Positions 27,226 to 36,264 of a DNA stretch of 64,000 nucleotides are shown one piece after another. Position 1 is the first letter of the stretch. Each line of letters starts with the position of its first letter. The notes under the pieces are model-generated. The model was not told the DNA's origin, ran no database searches, and saw only the letters and a list, made by a program, of their open reading frames with translations. The stretch lies in the NCBI GenBank assembly GCA_963792855.1, contig CAWBXZ010000010.1, positions 1 through 64,000 of the forward strand, given 5' to 3'. The translations under genes were made by a program, and so were the position numbers. This stretch comes from SG8-40 sp963792855. Its GTDB lineage: Bacteria > Pseudomonadota > Gammaproteobacteria > Burkholderiales > Eutrophovitaceae.

Positions 27226-27242
27226 GGGCTCGGACCCCTTGA
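27223..27242. repeat. REP-like repeat between flavodoxin and FMO genes
   Basis: TAGGGGCTCGGACCCCTTGA overlaps the stop of the flavodoxin gene and lies 33 bases before the FMO start. The arms are AGGGG and CCCCTT. A TTG within it (27239) could serve as an alternative start for the FMO, which would place the repeat in the translation start region. Confidence 0.6.
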
Positions 27243-27274
27243 ACATCGTGCTTCGACCATGGAACTTCGAATCA

Positions 27275-29077
27275 ATGCATTCGACACCGCCGCTTGAGAC
27301 CGTTCAAAACTGGCTAAATCGTTTCGCGACCGCACTTGATGACCGCGATTTCGCGGGCGCGCGCGCGTTGTTCACGCCAGCGGCTTGCTGGCGCGACCTT
27401 GTCGCGTTCAGCTGGAATATCGTTACCGCGGAGGGTATCGAGCAGATCGAGCACATGTTGCGGGCAACGCTCGCCGGGACCCGGCCGCACACCTGGGAAG
27501 TTGTCGGTGAGCCGGAGGCCGTGAACGGTGATGTCATCGCGTGGCTCGGTTTTCAAACGGCGGCGGGTTCGGGCAAGGCCCGCGTCGTGCTCCGTGATGA
27601 TCGTTGCAAGGTGCTCTTTACGACCCTTCGCGAGTTGCACGGGTACGCGGAGAAAACCGCCGCGAATGGGACTCGCGAACACGGCGTAGAACACGGCGCG
27701 AAGAAACACCGCCAGTCGTGGCTGGACCGAAAGCGTGCGGCGGAAGCCGCCCTGGGCAATACCGAACAGCCCTACTGTTTGATTGTCGGCGGTGGTCAAG
27801 GCGGTCTGGGCCTGGCTGCACGCTTGAAGCGGTTGAATGTTCCGACCATCGTGGTGGAAAAAAACCCGCGGGCGGGCGACTCATGGCGTAACCGGTATCG
27901 CACGTTGTGCCTGCACGATCCGGTGTGGTACGACCACATGCCCTACATCCCGTTTCCGGAGCACTGGCCGGTATTCAGTCCCAAGGACAAACTCGGCGAC
28001 TGGCTGGAGATGTACGCCAAAGTGATGGAAATCGATTTTTGGGGCGCTACGCGCTGCATCGCAGCCGAGTACGATGAAGAGGCGCAGCGGTGGGCGGTTC
28101 AGGTTGAACGCGATGGCAAGGGCCTGACCCTGCGTCCGGCCCACCTGATACTCGCCACCGGCATGTCGGGCTATCCCAACCTTCCGAAAATTCCGGGCGC
28201 GGAGAACTTTGCCGGCGAGATGATGCATTCGAGCCAGTATCGAAGTGGAGAGGCCTATGCCGGCAAACGCTGCGTGGTGGTCGGATCAAACACGTCCGGT
28301 CACGACATCTGCGCGGACCTGTGGGAATCCGACGCGCATGTGACGATGGTGCAACGCTCACCGACCGTCGTGGTTCGTTCCGAGACCATGTCTGCGATGT
28401 TCTGGGGCGCGCTTTACTCCGAAGAGGCCGTGGCCAACGGCATGGACACCGACACCGCTGATCTCATTGGGGCCTCGACGCCTTTCAAGCTGGCGCCCGA
28501 GCGTTTCATTCGCGCCAACAAGAAGATTCGCGAACTGGACCGCGATCTGTATGAAGGCCTGGATTCGATCGGCTTTCAGTACGACTTCGGCGAGGACGGC
28601 GCCGGCATCGGCGGTGCGTACGTGCGCCGCGGAGGCGGCTATTACATTGAAGTCGGTGCGTCCGCGTTGTTGATCGAAGGCAAGATCGCATTGAAAAGCG
28701 GCGCGAACATCGTGCGCCTGAAAGAAGATGGCGTCGTTTTCGACGACGGATCGTTTCTGCCCGCGGACCTGATTGTGTTCGCGACCGGCTACGGAAACAT
28801 GAATCAATGGGCGCAGACCCTGATTTCCAGAGACGTCGCGCAGCGCGTGGGCCGCTGCTGGGGGCTCGGGTCCGGCACAAAGGGCGATCCCGGACCGTGG
28901 GAAGGGGAACTGCGAAACATGTGGAAACCAACGCATCAACCAGGCCTGTGGTTTCACGGCGGGAACCTGATGCAGTCGCGCTTCTATAGCCGCTCTTTGG
29001 CGTTGCAACTCAAGGCGCGTTTCGAAGGCCTCCCGACGCCCGTGTACGGCATCCCGCCGGTTCATCACATCGAGTAG
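27275..29077 (+). CDS. NTF2-like domain fused to a flavin-containing monooxygenase
   Basis: A 600-residue protein. The first ~130 residues form a SnoaL/NTF2-like domain (TVQNWLNRFATALDDRDFAGARALFTPAACWRD, seen here as WLNRFATALDDRDF). The rest is a class B flavoprotein monooxygenase: FAD site LIVGGGQGGLGLAARL (~res 168), a second dinucleotide site CVVVGSNTSGHDICADL (~331), and the FATGYG motif near 500. Relatives oxygenate N- or S-containing or carbonyl substrates with NADPH. The canonical FxGxxxHxxx(Y/F) motif is represented only by GEMMHSSQYRSG. The ATG at 27275 is chosen; a TTG at 27239 is possible. The two-domain form is known in bacterial YUCCA-like FMOs. Confidence 0.88.
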   Translation: MHSTPPLETVQNWLNRFATALDDRDFAGARALFTPAACWRDLVAFSWNIVTAEGIEQIEHMLRATLAGTRPHTWEVVGEPEAVNGDVIAWLGFQTAAGSGKARVVLRDDRCKVLFTTLRELHGYAEKTAANGTREHGVEHGAKKHRQSWLDRKRAAEAALGNTEQPYCLIVGGGQGGLGLAARLKRLNVPTIVVEKNPRAGDSWRNRYRTLCLHDPVWYDHMPYIPFPEHWPVFSPKDKLGDWLEMYAKVMEIDFWGATRCIAAEYDEEAQRWAVQVERDGKGLTLRPAHLILATGMSGYPNLPKIPGAENFAGEMMHSSQYRSGEAYAGKRCVVVGSNTSGHDICADLWESDAHVTMVQRSPTVVVRSETMSAMFWGALYSEEAVANGMDTDTADLIGASTPFKLAPERFIRANKKIRELDRDLYEGLDSIGFQYDFGEDGAGIGGAYVRRGGGYYIEVGASALLIEGKIALKSGANIVRLKEDGVVFDDGSFLPADLIVFATGYGNMNQWAQTLISRDVAQRVGRCWGLGSGTKGDPGPWEGELRNMWKPTHQPGLWFHGGNLMQSRFYSRSLALQLKARFEGLPTPVYGIPPVHHIE

Positions 29078-29088
29078 GCGGAATATCG

Positions 29089-29190
29089 CAGTCAGGTCCT
29101 GCAATGTAGCAATCAGGGCGGTCAGAGCCTTTTGATTTACTTTTCGAAATGCGGGCAGCTCAGTCTGACCCGATCAGGATCTCTTGGGAT
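29089..29190. repeat. Composite repeat (TTGCAAT type, REP-like, and CTGACC..ATCAGG)
   Basis: CAGTCAGGTCCTGCAATGTA is followed by GCAATCAGGGCGGTCAGAGCC and TTTTGATTTAC, paralleling 25039-25094. CTGACCCGATCAGGATCTCT at 29164-29183 matches 16995-17014. The 194-base gap between the FMO and the next gene is therefore almost entirely repeat-derived. Confidence 0.55.
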
Positions 29191-29271
29191 CAACTCAGCA
29201 TGACCCTATTTGTATTCCCGGTTTCTGACGTTGACCACGTCAGAGAAAAAAAACGCTAGGCTAACGCTGTA

Positions 29272-29955
29272 ATGCCGTACCTGATCATCATTCTCTTGCT
29301 GCTGGCGGCCGTGCTGGGCCCTTCGATGTGGGTGAGCAGGATCATGAGCCGCTACAGCAAACCCGTTGACCGTTACCTGAACTCCGGCGGCGAAGTGGCG
29401 CGCCGCCTTCTCGACGAACTCGGCCTGCACGAGGTCGGCACTGAAATCACCGAGAAGGGCGACCATTACGATCCGGAACAGCGCATGGTCAGGCTGTCGC
29501 GGCAAAATTACGAAGACTGCTCGCTGACGGCCATCACGATTGCCGCGCATGAGGTCGGCCATGCGCTCCAGCACGCCGACGGCTACCTTCCCCTGAAGTG
29601 GCGCACCCGGCTTGTGCGCTGGGTCGCTCCGGTGGAGAAAACCGGCGCCGCCCTGTTGATGGCGACGCCGCTGATCATCGGCATTACCCGCGCGCCGATT
29701 GCAGGCCTGTTGATGGCGACCGGCGGATTATTGACGCTGGGCTCCGGAGTGGTGATGCATCTGCTGACGCTGCCGACCGAATTGGACGCCAGCTTCGGAC
29801 GCGCCTTGCCGTTGCTGAAGAAGCACAATCTTCTGGCGGTGCGCGATGAACCACATGCCCGGCGATTGTTGCGGGCAGCGGCGCTGACCTATGTCGCCGC
29901 GTCGTTGATGAGCTTGCTCAATGTGGCACGATGGTGGGCGATTCTGCGGCGCTGA
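29272..29955 (+). CDS. YugP-like membrane zinc protease (Zn_peptidase_2)
   Basis: A 227-residue inner-membrane metalloprotease. Residues 1-25 form an N-terminal membrane segment, and the zincin motif AAHEVGHALQHADGY lies near residue 92; two hydrophobic hairpins follow (residues ~125-165 and the C-terminal end). The region DHYDPEQRMVRLS before the motif is typical of the YugP family (PF04298), whose substrates are not well known. The ATG at 29272 has no strong ribosome site. The next gene on the strand is the short amphi-Trp gene, 130 bases later. Confidence 0.87.
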   Translation: MPYLIIILLLLAAVLGPSMWVSRIMSRYSKPVDRYLNSGGEVARRLLDELGLHEVGTEITEKGDHYDPEQRMVRLSRQNYEDCSLTAITIAAHEVGHALQHADGYLPLKWRTRLVRWVAPVEKTGAALLMATPLIIGITRAPIAGLLMATGGLLTLGSGVVMHLLTLPTELDASFGRALPLLKKHNLLAVRDEPHARRLLRAAALTYVAASLMSLLNVARWWAILRR

Positions 29956-30085
29956 AACCCCGCGTGCAGTCACCGATGCGGAAGAACTGAAAAGCGCACT
30001 GCCGTCACCAATGATCTGCGGGCTTGTGCCGGCGCCAGCGACCGGGACAATATAGACACTTATCCCACACCGTCAGGAGACGACC

Positions 30086-30304
30086 ATGGACCTTCTTGAA
30101 ATCGAAGAAAAGCACGAGATGCGGCGCGAAGAGGCGGCGAAGCTGCTGCGCCGCATCGCCGACTCACTCAGCCGCCAGAACGACCTCGAGTTCGTTCGGG
30201 AAGGCAAGAAAATCACGATTGCCGTGCCCGACCAGGTCGAGGTCGAACTCGAGCTGGAGGTTGGCGAGGACGGCACCAGCTTCGAGATCGAGATCAACTG
30301 GTGA
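30086..30304 (+). CDS. Amphi-Trp domain protein
   Basis: A 72-residue acidic protein: an N-terminal charged helix (IEEKHEMRREEAAKLLRRIA), then alternating charged/hydrophobic strands (VEVELELEVGEDGTSFEIEI) ending in Trp. This is the amphi-Trp domain, a small family of unknown function that often closes with an aromatic residue as here. AGGAG lies 7 bases before the ATG. It follows the YugP-like gene on the same strand. Confidence 0.82.
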   Translation: MDLLEIEEKHEMRREEAAKLLRRIADSLSRQNDLEFVREGKKITIAVPDQVEVELELEVGEDGTSFEIEINW

Positions 30305-30332
30305 TTTCCCGCCGTTGTCCGCATGGAGATTG

Positions 30333-30462
30333 ATTAAGGGGGCAGGGCTTTTCGCTGTTATTCTGGAATGCGTATTTTCGTGGAAGAATCATGCGTAAAC
30401 CCGGCAGCAAGATCGGACAAGTGAGACGAGGGCGGCCTTTGCAAAAAGGGTACTGTCCGCTT
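30333..30462 (+). pseudogene. REP-like repeat and decayed RAYT 3' end
   Basis: Bases 30333-30353 hold a degenerate REP copy (TTAAGGGGGCAGGGCTTTT). Bases 30391-30462 then resemble the last codons of the RAYT gene at 7840-8538: CGTAAACCCGGCAGCAAGAT, read RKPGSKIGQVRRGRPLQKG, against RKLGSKVGQARRGRPSK. A further REP-like AAAAAGGGTACTGTCCGCTT closes it, mirroring the REP at the end of the intact RAYT. No upstream RAYT sequence remains, so it is a 3' relic. Confidence 0.7.
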
Positions 30463-30530
30463 GAATGCCTGGAGCGCCTTAATGAGTTTTTGCCGGTAAC
30501 CAAGAGTCCAGTCAAGAGCGAGCATCGCAT

Positions 30531-31370
30531 TTGAATCCACCCACCGAGACCGCGCCTATCGGCGTGTTCGATTCCGGCGTCGGCGGCCTGTCGGTATTGC
30601 GGGAAATCCGCCGCCTGCTGCCGGCAGAAAACCTGCACTATGTCGCCGATTCCGCGTACGTCCCGTACGGCGAGAAGTCGCGCGAGTTCGTCGAGCAGCG
30701 CGCCGTCGCCATCAGCCAGTTTCTGATCGCGCAAGGCGCGAAAGCCATCGTTGTCGCGTGCAACACGGCCACGAGTGCCGCCGTCGCAACACTGCGCGCA
30801 GGTTTTGCGTTACCCATAGTCGGCGTCGAACCGGCATTGAAACCGGCTGCGGAGGTCACGCGCTCCGGTGTCATCGGCGTGCTCGCCACCAGGGGTACGC
30901 TGCACGGCGAGAAACTTCACCAGTTGCAGCAGCGTGTTGCCGCTAACGTGCAGGTGCTGGCGCAGGCCTGCGACGGATGGGTCGAACAGGTGGAGACGGG
31001 CGATCTCACCGGCCCGACGGCGCGGGCGCTGGTCGAGCGCCACGTGCGTCCGTTGATCGAACGCGGTGCGGATGCGCTGGTTCTGGGATGCACCCACCAT
31101 CCCTTCCTGGCACCGCTGATCCGCGAAGTCGCCGGGCCGGATGTTCATGTCATCGACCCATCGCCGGCCGTCGCGCGCGAACTCAAGCGCCGGATGGAGA
31201 GCGCAAACCTGTTGTCTGCCGCAACGGAAAGCGGACAAGAGAAGTTCTGGACCACCGGTGATCCGGAACGCGTAGGCCCGCTGATCAGCGCACTGTGGGG
31301 CAGGGAATGCGAGGTCGGGCAGGTCTTGCTGCCGTTGCCAGATGCTGACGAACGAATCGAGACGAATTAA
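30531..31370 (+). CDS. murI: Glutamate racemase MurI
   Basis: Converts L-glutamate to D-glutamate for peptidoglycan. The 279-residue protein has the family's first motif GVFDSGVGGLSVL (~res 12-24), the Cys of CNTATSAA (~res 76), and the second catalytic Cys in LGCTHHPF (~187), both catalytic Cys therefore present. Length is normal. The start is a TTG at 30531, giving MNPPTETAPIGVFDSG; no ATG is available nearer the conserved part. A decayed RAYT end lies just upstream, so the original promoter region may have been rearranged. Confidence 0.94.
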   Translation: MNPPTETAPIGVFDSGVGGLSVLREIRRLLPAENLHYVADSAYVPYGEKSREFVEQRAVAISQFLIAQGAKAIVVACNTATSAAVATLRAGFALPIVGVEPALKPAAEVTRSGVIGVLATRGTLHGEKLHQLQQRVAANVQVLAQACDGWVEQVETGDLTGPTARALVERHVRPLIERGADALVLGCTHHPFLAPLIREVAGPDVHVIDPSPAVARELKRRMESANLLSAATESGQEKFWTTGDPERVGPLISALWGRECEVGQVLLPLPDADERIETN

Positions 31371-31375
31371 AGAAA

Positions 31376-31456
31376 ATCAAAGGGGGCGCTGCCCTTTACG
31401 GTCTCGTATGTTCGAGTCCCTGTTCCTTAACTAAAGGCGTCAACCCCCTTTACGCG
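31376..31456. repeat. Pair of REP-like palindromes in inverted order
   Basis: AAAGGGGGCGCTGCCCTTTA (31380-31399) and, 30 bases later, TAAAGGCGTCAACCCCCTTTA (31434-31454). Two palindromes in close proximity are the layout of a REPIN-like doublet. They lie after the murI stop and could also act as terminator hairpins. Confidence 0.65.
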
Positions 31457-31563
31457 CATTCGCCATTTTGATTCAAGTCAAGGTCTTGGGGATTAAGGCG
31501 AGCAGACTGAAAAAAGAGGTTTGGGGTTTTGTTGGTTATTCAAATCGTTTTGTGAATCAACGA

Positions 31564-32085
31564 ATGCGCGCCGTTCTTAACGTTTTCCAACCGCGACTTG
31601 CACAAGCAACTATAGCTTTCCTTGCTTTGCTTCTTGGCGTGGCGGTCTATTGCCTCGACCGCCAGCCTGAGAGTACCTATTTCATGGCGCAGTGGGGGAT
31701 CCGGGGTGGCAACCTGGACTCTGGTTTTGGCGGGATCGGCAACCACCTGCCAACATTTCTCCATGCTTACGCGTTCATCATGTTAACGCTCGCTGTCGTC
31801 GTGCCGCGTCGCAATGGGGCAATCGCGATCTGCTGTCTTTGGTTTGTCGCCGATAGCCTTTTTGAGCTTGGCCAAATTGGCGTGCTCTCGGAGCAAATCG
31901 CCAACGGCGTCCCTGACTGGTTCCGGGGAATCCCGTTCCTTGAAAACACCGTTGATTACTTCGTCTTTGGCACATTTGATGTCATTGATCTCTACTCGAT
32001 AGCGTTCGGTAGCCTGGCGGCATTCCTGACCTTTGTGGTCAGTGCACCCGCGGGCGACAAGAGAGGTTCCAATGTCCGGATATAG
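31564..32085 (+). CDS. Four-helix integral membrane protein of unknown function
   Basis: A 173-residue hydrophobic protein with about four membrane segments: residues ~12-28 (TIAFLALLLGVAVYCL), ~65-82 (YAFIMLTLAVVV), ~88-104 (AIAICCLWFVADSLFE) and the C-terminal end (IAFGSLAAFLTFVVSA). I do not recognise the family. The ATG at 31564 is chosen because the 32 residues upstream of it in the same frame look non-conserved. Its end overlaps the start of the following surface-protein gene by 14 bases, so the two are probably co-transcribed and translationally coupled. Confidence 0.6.
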   Translation: MRAVLNVFQPRLAQATIAFLALLLGVAVYCLDRQPESTYFMAQWGIRGGNLDSGFGGIGNHLPTFLHAYAFIMLTLAVVVPRRNGAIAICCLWFVADSLFELGQIGVLSEQIANGVPDWFRGIPFLENTVDYFVFGTFDVIDLYSIAFGSLAAFLTFVVSAPAGDKRGSNVRI

Positions 32086-34788
32086 AAATTTCTATCGGCT
32101 CGCCACACTGCCTGCAATTGCCACCTTGGCGTTCTTGAGCGTAGTAGGGTCTGGCGGGGGCGGTGGCGGAGGTGCCAGTCCAACGACTCCAGTCGTCTAC
32201 ACCGGGGTTACCAGCATTGCGACGGTTACGCCAACTAATGCTTCGAAACTCACCTCCGATGTTGTCGGTGGTGGTGACGCTGCCAGCATCATTGGTGGCG
32301 GCGTCAGTGGCGTCTCGATCGGGAATAGCGGCGCTGCGCAAGACACTCAGGAAAAAGGCAGTGGTGCGCTAGATCTCTCGCTGCGGCTAAGCCGGATTTT
32401 CCGGGATGTTGCGTCGCATGCGAAACGGGCAAGTGCAACCGCCCCGCCGGTGGCTTCGGTAGTTCCGGTTGACGATACCGTACCCTGTGACAACAACCAG
32501 GGTTCGATACGCATCTTCGGCACCCTCAATGACGATGGCACGGGAACAGTGTCGGTCACCTTCAGTTTTTGTCTCCTCGACGGCGTTACGGTCAATGGTC
32601 CCGCAACAATGCAGGTACACGTTTTCGACCTTGGGTTGTTCTTTCCAACTGACTTCACCATCAGTTTCGTAAGACTTACGCTTCGTGCATCTGGCCTTAG
32701 TGTCGATACAGGCGGATCGATCCGCGTGCAGATCAATGTCGGTACCAATACGGAAACGGTGACCGTAAACATGGTCGAATTGGATAACTTTACCGGCGAG
32801 ACCGTGAAAATCGAGAATTTCGCTATCGTGAGCGTGTACGACAATATCCTGTTCCCGACGACGTTCACCGGAAGCCTCACGGGACGAGTGTTCGATTACG
32901 TCTACGGATACGTCGACGTCACTACCGCTACACCGTTTGTTTTCGCCACGTTAACGCAGCTCTTTCCGAACGGCGGTGAGATATTGCTGACGGGCAGCGG
33001 AGGCGGCACCATCCTTGTTAGAGCCCTTTCCGCCACCATGGTGGAGTTGGAGCTGGACCTTGATGGTATGGGAGGCCCAGACAACACGGCCAGGCTGAAA
33101 TGGACCGATCTCACGGGGCCGGTTGGAAGCGACCTGGGGGACGACGACGGCGATGGCATGCACAACAGCTGGGAAGTGGCATATGGGCTGAATCCGAACG
33201 ATCCTTCAGATGCGGCGCTCGATCATGACGGCGATGGAGCGAGCAGTCTTTCGGAGTACATGACCGGCACCGATCCGAATGATGACACCTCCACTCCGTC
33301 GGCCGTCGACCTTTCGATCAGTGTCACCGACTCGCCCGACCCTGTTTTTGTGGGCGGCAATCTGACGTATGCGATCACGGTCTCGAATACAAGCGCAATG
33401 AGTGCTTTCAATGTAGTAATGACCGACACATTGCCGACGAGTGTCGACTTCGTATCCGCGACGCCGGGGCAAGGAACTTGCACAGGGACGAGTACGGTCA
33501 TCTGCAGCCTGGGGACACTAAATGCATTTAGTGATGCAGTAGTTTCGATAGTCGTGTTGCCCAATGTAGAGGGAGTCAGCAACAACACGGCGACTGTGAC
33601 CAGCGACTCGTTTGAAATCAATACGGCTAACAACAGCGCAACAAGCACCACGGCAGTGGGACAGTCTGCCGCGGGAATTCAGGGGCTAATCGATGCGGCC
33701 TCAAACGGTGACACGATAATTGTCGCGCCGGGCGTGTATATCGGAAACATTAATTTTGGCGGCAAGGCCATTACGGTAAAAAGTGACCAGGGGCCGACGG
33801 TGACGATAATCGACGGCGCCGGGTTGGACTCTGTCGTTACGTTCAACTCCGGCGAGGGGAATACGTCGGTACTGGATGGTTTTACGATACAGAATGGCTC
33901 AGCGAGTGAAGGAGGAGGAATCTCGGTTCAGTCTTCCTCTCCCACGATCATCAATAACATCATCGCCGATAACACTGCCTGCGCTGGCGCCGGAATAGGA
34001 CTCGGTTTCGCCTCTCCGGTTATTCAGGGAAATATCATTCGCAATAACAGCAAGGGCGGGTGTAGCGGCGGCATAGGTGGGGGAGGCGTCAGTATTCGTG
34101 GTGCCTCGTCCCCACAGATTCTCGATAACGACATTTCCGGCAATTCTTCCAGTGACGGAGGCGGACTCAGTCTGTTCGCGGCCGGCACTCCGACGATCCG
34201 CAACAATGTCATTAGCGGTAATAGTGGAGGCGCGATCGATATGGTGAACGCCTCAGATGCCTTGATCGTCCAGAATGTGATCAGTGGTAACAGTTCTCCG
34301 ACATGCGGCGGCATTTCCTGGCTTGTTCCGTCGGGCGCGCGCGGTCCCCGGCTCGTGAATAACACGATTGTCGATAACGACGGCGCACAAGGCTCCGGCA
34401 TTTGTGCCGACGGATTTGACGTTTGACCGAGTTGGTCAATAACGTCATCGTAGCGAAGGACGGTCAAACCGCCGTCTATTGTGGAAATTTTGGCGACCCG
34501 AATCCGCCGATTATCAGATTCAATGATGTATTCAGCCCGACAGGTACCCGGTATGGGGGGGTATGTGCGGATCAAACTGGCATAAACGGTAATCTTTCCG
34601 TTGACCCACTATTTGTCAATCCATCAAGTGGTGACTACGGTCTCCAGCCGACTTCTCCTGTCATCGACGCTGGAGACAATGCAGCGCCTGATCTCCCGGC
34701 AACTGATATCGCTGGAAACACCAGAATCGTCGATGGGGATGGCGACAGCACAGCCGTGGTCGACATGGGGGCATATGAGACGCCATAG
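32072..34788 (+). pseudogene. Large surface protein with TSP3-like, DUF11 and parallel beta-helix regions, one frameshift
   Basis: About 905 residues if one missing base near 34415-34425 is restored; as read, the frame stops at 34426 and resumes as TELVNNVIVAKDGQTAVYC in the next frame. Order: signal segment then a Gly tract (GSGGGGGGG) near residue 27; a domain of unknown type to ~residue 350; a TSP3-like calcium-binding stretch (DDDGDGMHNSWE, DHDGDGASSLSEY); a DUF11 domain (VDLSISVTDSPDPVFVGGNL); and a right-handed beta-helix with NN-rich turns (TIINNIIADN, IQGNIIRNNS). The end MGAYE is typical of such helices. Lipoproteins of this type usually have Cys before the Gly tract; here it is Ser. 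It is probably an outer-surface or secreted protein. Confidence 0.72.
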
Positions 34789-35245
34789 GTCGCGTACGAG
34801 AAACAATCAGGGCAGGCTGGAGTTCCCGTAGCGAATCGCTGGTTCAGGTTTTGCAATGTTGCATTTTCCGAATCTGGCCGATCATGAAAAATGAGAGACC
34901 GGAACCTAATCCCCTCTGCCCTCGCTAACAGTCATGCTGGAGGGCCGCATTTCGAGATGGATGTGAAGCGCTGAAACCGCCGCCGTCATATGTTCCAGGA
35001 TCCAGCTCAAGGCAACGAAGGCATTCGCCAACAACATTCCGCACGTCCACAATAGTTCGTCGACAGCGGCTTTCAGAAAGGACAGTAGTTTCGTCATTTA
35101 AGGCGCTCCATGTAAGTCATTTATCGGTCAGTAAGTGAGTGGTCGTCTTGCGGAAGTCATCAACCGTGTGATTGAGGACAGAGTGCCGATGGAGGGCTCC
35201 CAACGCTGCGAAGCGTAACGCAGCAAGAATGTGCGGAAATACCCT
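34789..35245. other. Repeat-bearing region with one small possible gene
   Basis: A TTGCAAT-type repeat (GGTTCAGGTTTTGCAATGTT) lies at 34841-34860. The only open frame with a plausible ribosome site is the 63-codon minus-strand frame listed separately. The remainder shows nothing recognisable. Confidence 0.4.
34906..35097 (-). CDS. Possible small protein, unknown
   Basis: A 63-codon frame on the minus strand, MTKLLSFLKAAVDELLW..., with two amphipathic or weakly hydrophobic stretches (LLSFLKAAVDELLW and MLLANAFVALSWILEHM) and GGAG 9 bases before the ATG. I do not recognise it, and there is no conservation evidence. It could be a chance frame in a non-coding region. Confidence 0.3.
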   Translation of the reverse strand: MTKLLSFLKAAVDELLWTCGMLLANAFVALSWILEHMTAAVSALHIHLEMRPSSMTVSEGRGD

Positions 35246-35360
35246 AGTTAAAGGGGCAGAGCCGTTTCCGTGGTCACGACTACTTCCGGTAACACAGATC
35301 GAGCGTAAACTTGGCAGCAAGGTTGGACTGGACAGGCGAGACGAGAGCAGCCTTCTGAAA
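35246..35360 (+). pseudogene. REP-like repeat and second decayed RAYT 3' end
   Basis: AGTTAAAGGGGCAGAGCCGTTT (a REP copy, 35246-35267) is followed at 35273-35360 by a degenerate match to the end of the RAYT gene. CACGACTACTTCCGG parallels AACGACTATTTCCGC, and AGATCGAGCGTAAACTTGGC parallels the codons for KIERKLG. A five-base insertion and stops break the frame. Only about the last 25-30 codons of the transposase are left. Confidence 0.68.
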
Positions 35361-35401
35361 TGGATCTCGATCCTTAATCTCGAAACCAGGCGAAGCTTTG
35401 A

Positions 35402-35917
35402 ATGCGTGGCGCAATCTTTTTCTCGGGCAGGTACGGCAGCACGGCTCAGTATGCTGCCTGGATTAGCGAAGCGACCGGTTTGCGGGCGTTTGATGTCAAC
35501 GATGCTGGTGCTGATCCGTCGAAGTACGACTTCCTGGTCCTTGGCAGTTCGGTCATCATCTACAAACTCACGATCCGGAAATGGGTGAAAGCCAATTGGG
35601 GCGGCATTGATAACAAGCCGGTCATCCTGTTTACCGTTTCCGGTGCGCCTGCCGGGCCGAAACTCGATGGTTGGATCGCGGACAGCCTGCCGGAGCGTTT
35701 GATTTCACGAATGGAGCACGTTGCATTGCGCGGAAGAATGGACCCGGAAAAGTTTGGCTGGTGGGTGAGGCTGCTTTTGCGAGTCGGGGCATGGATGTCC
35801 GAAGAAGACCAGACAAAGAGAGAAGAGCTGGAAGGATTCGACTACATGGACAAATTCGCCATTGAGCCGATCAAGCAACTGGTTCAGAGATTTCAGTCAG
35901 GTGAGGCAGCTTCGTAA
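35402..35917 (+). CDS. Flavodoxin-domain protein (HemG-like)
   Basis: A 171-residue protein with the N-terminal flavodoxin phosphate loop FFSGRYGSTAQYAAWI and the flavin contact LVLGSSVIIYKLTIRKWV, followed by VILFTVSGAPAG. This matches the Flavodoxin_5 family that includes HemG protoporphyrinogen oxidase; the closing region QTKREELEGFDYMDKFAIEPI is also HemG-like, but a role in haem synthesis is not shown. The ATG at 35402 lies 41 bases after the RAYT relic. It is not closely similar to the flavodoxin at 26719. Confidence 0.78.
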   Translation: MRGAIFFSGRYGSTAQYAAWISEATGLRAFDVNDAGADPSKYDFLVLGSSVIIYKLTIRKWVKANWGGIDNKPVILFTVSGAPAGPKLDGWIADSLPERLISRMEHVALRGRMDPEKFGWWVRLLLRVGAWMSEEDQTKREELEGFDYMDKFAIEPIKQLVQRFQSGEAAS

Positions 35918-36063
35918 CAAGTCAGTCTCTGCCCGCATCGAATAGATATCGGGGCCCTTCCTGAACCAAAATATCAGGCGAGAATAGTGAACAAGCTGTG
36001 TGCCCGGTATGTTCGCGGCAAACGCAACATGTGCGCAAACGGCCGGTCGATAGCGGGCGTTTT

Positions 36064-36129
36064 TCTGGTATCCGTAAGCCATCCGTAGCTTATCCGTATG
36101 GTATCGGTATGCCTCCGGAAGCTATCCTG
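36064..36129. repeat. Tandem 11-bp repeat, locus 1
   Basis: Six degenerate units of 11 bases, for example TAAGCCATCCG, TAGCTTATCCG, TATGGTATCGG and TATGCCTCCGG, with consensus TATGCCATCCG. The same unit and period are found at 56090-56155. It lies in the 347-base gap between the flavodoxin and lipocalin-like genes; the rest of that gap shows no gene. Confidence 0.75.
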
Positions 36130-36264
36130 ACGTCCAGCGCCGCTTGCACTTGCACGAATGGCATGGGACACCGCTGGTGCCCCGCGAAGAATAGATGACA
36201 TTTATCTCGAGGTAATTGCGGGCAAGTGGTTCAGGTGTTTTAACGGATCAACGGGAGGAGAACG

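Noticed and set aside
31381..31440. A tRNA-like stretch containing GTTCGAGTCC
   Set aside because: Only the T-loop-like decamer matches; no acceptor or anticodon stems can be formed around it, and the flanks are REP palindromes.
36064..36129. 11-bp arrays as a CRISPR array
   Set aside because: Units are contiguous without unique spacers and no cas genes are present.
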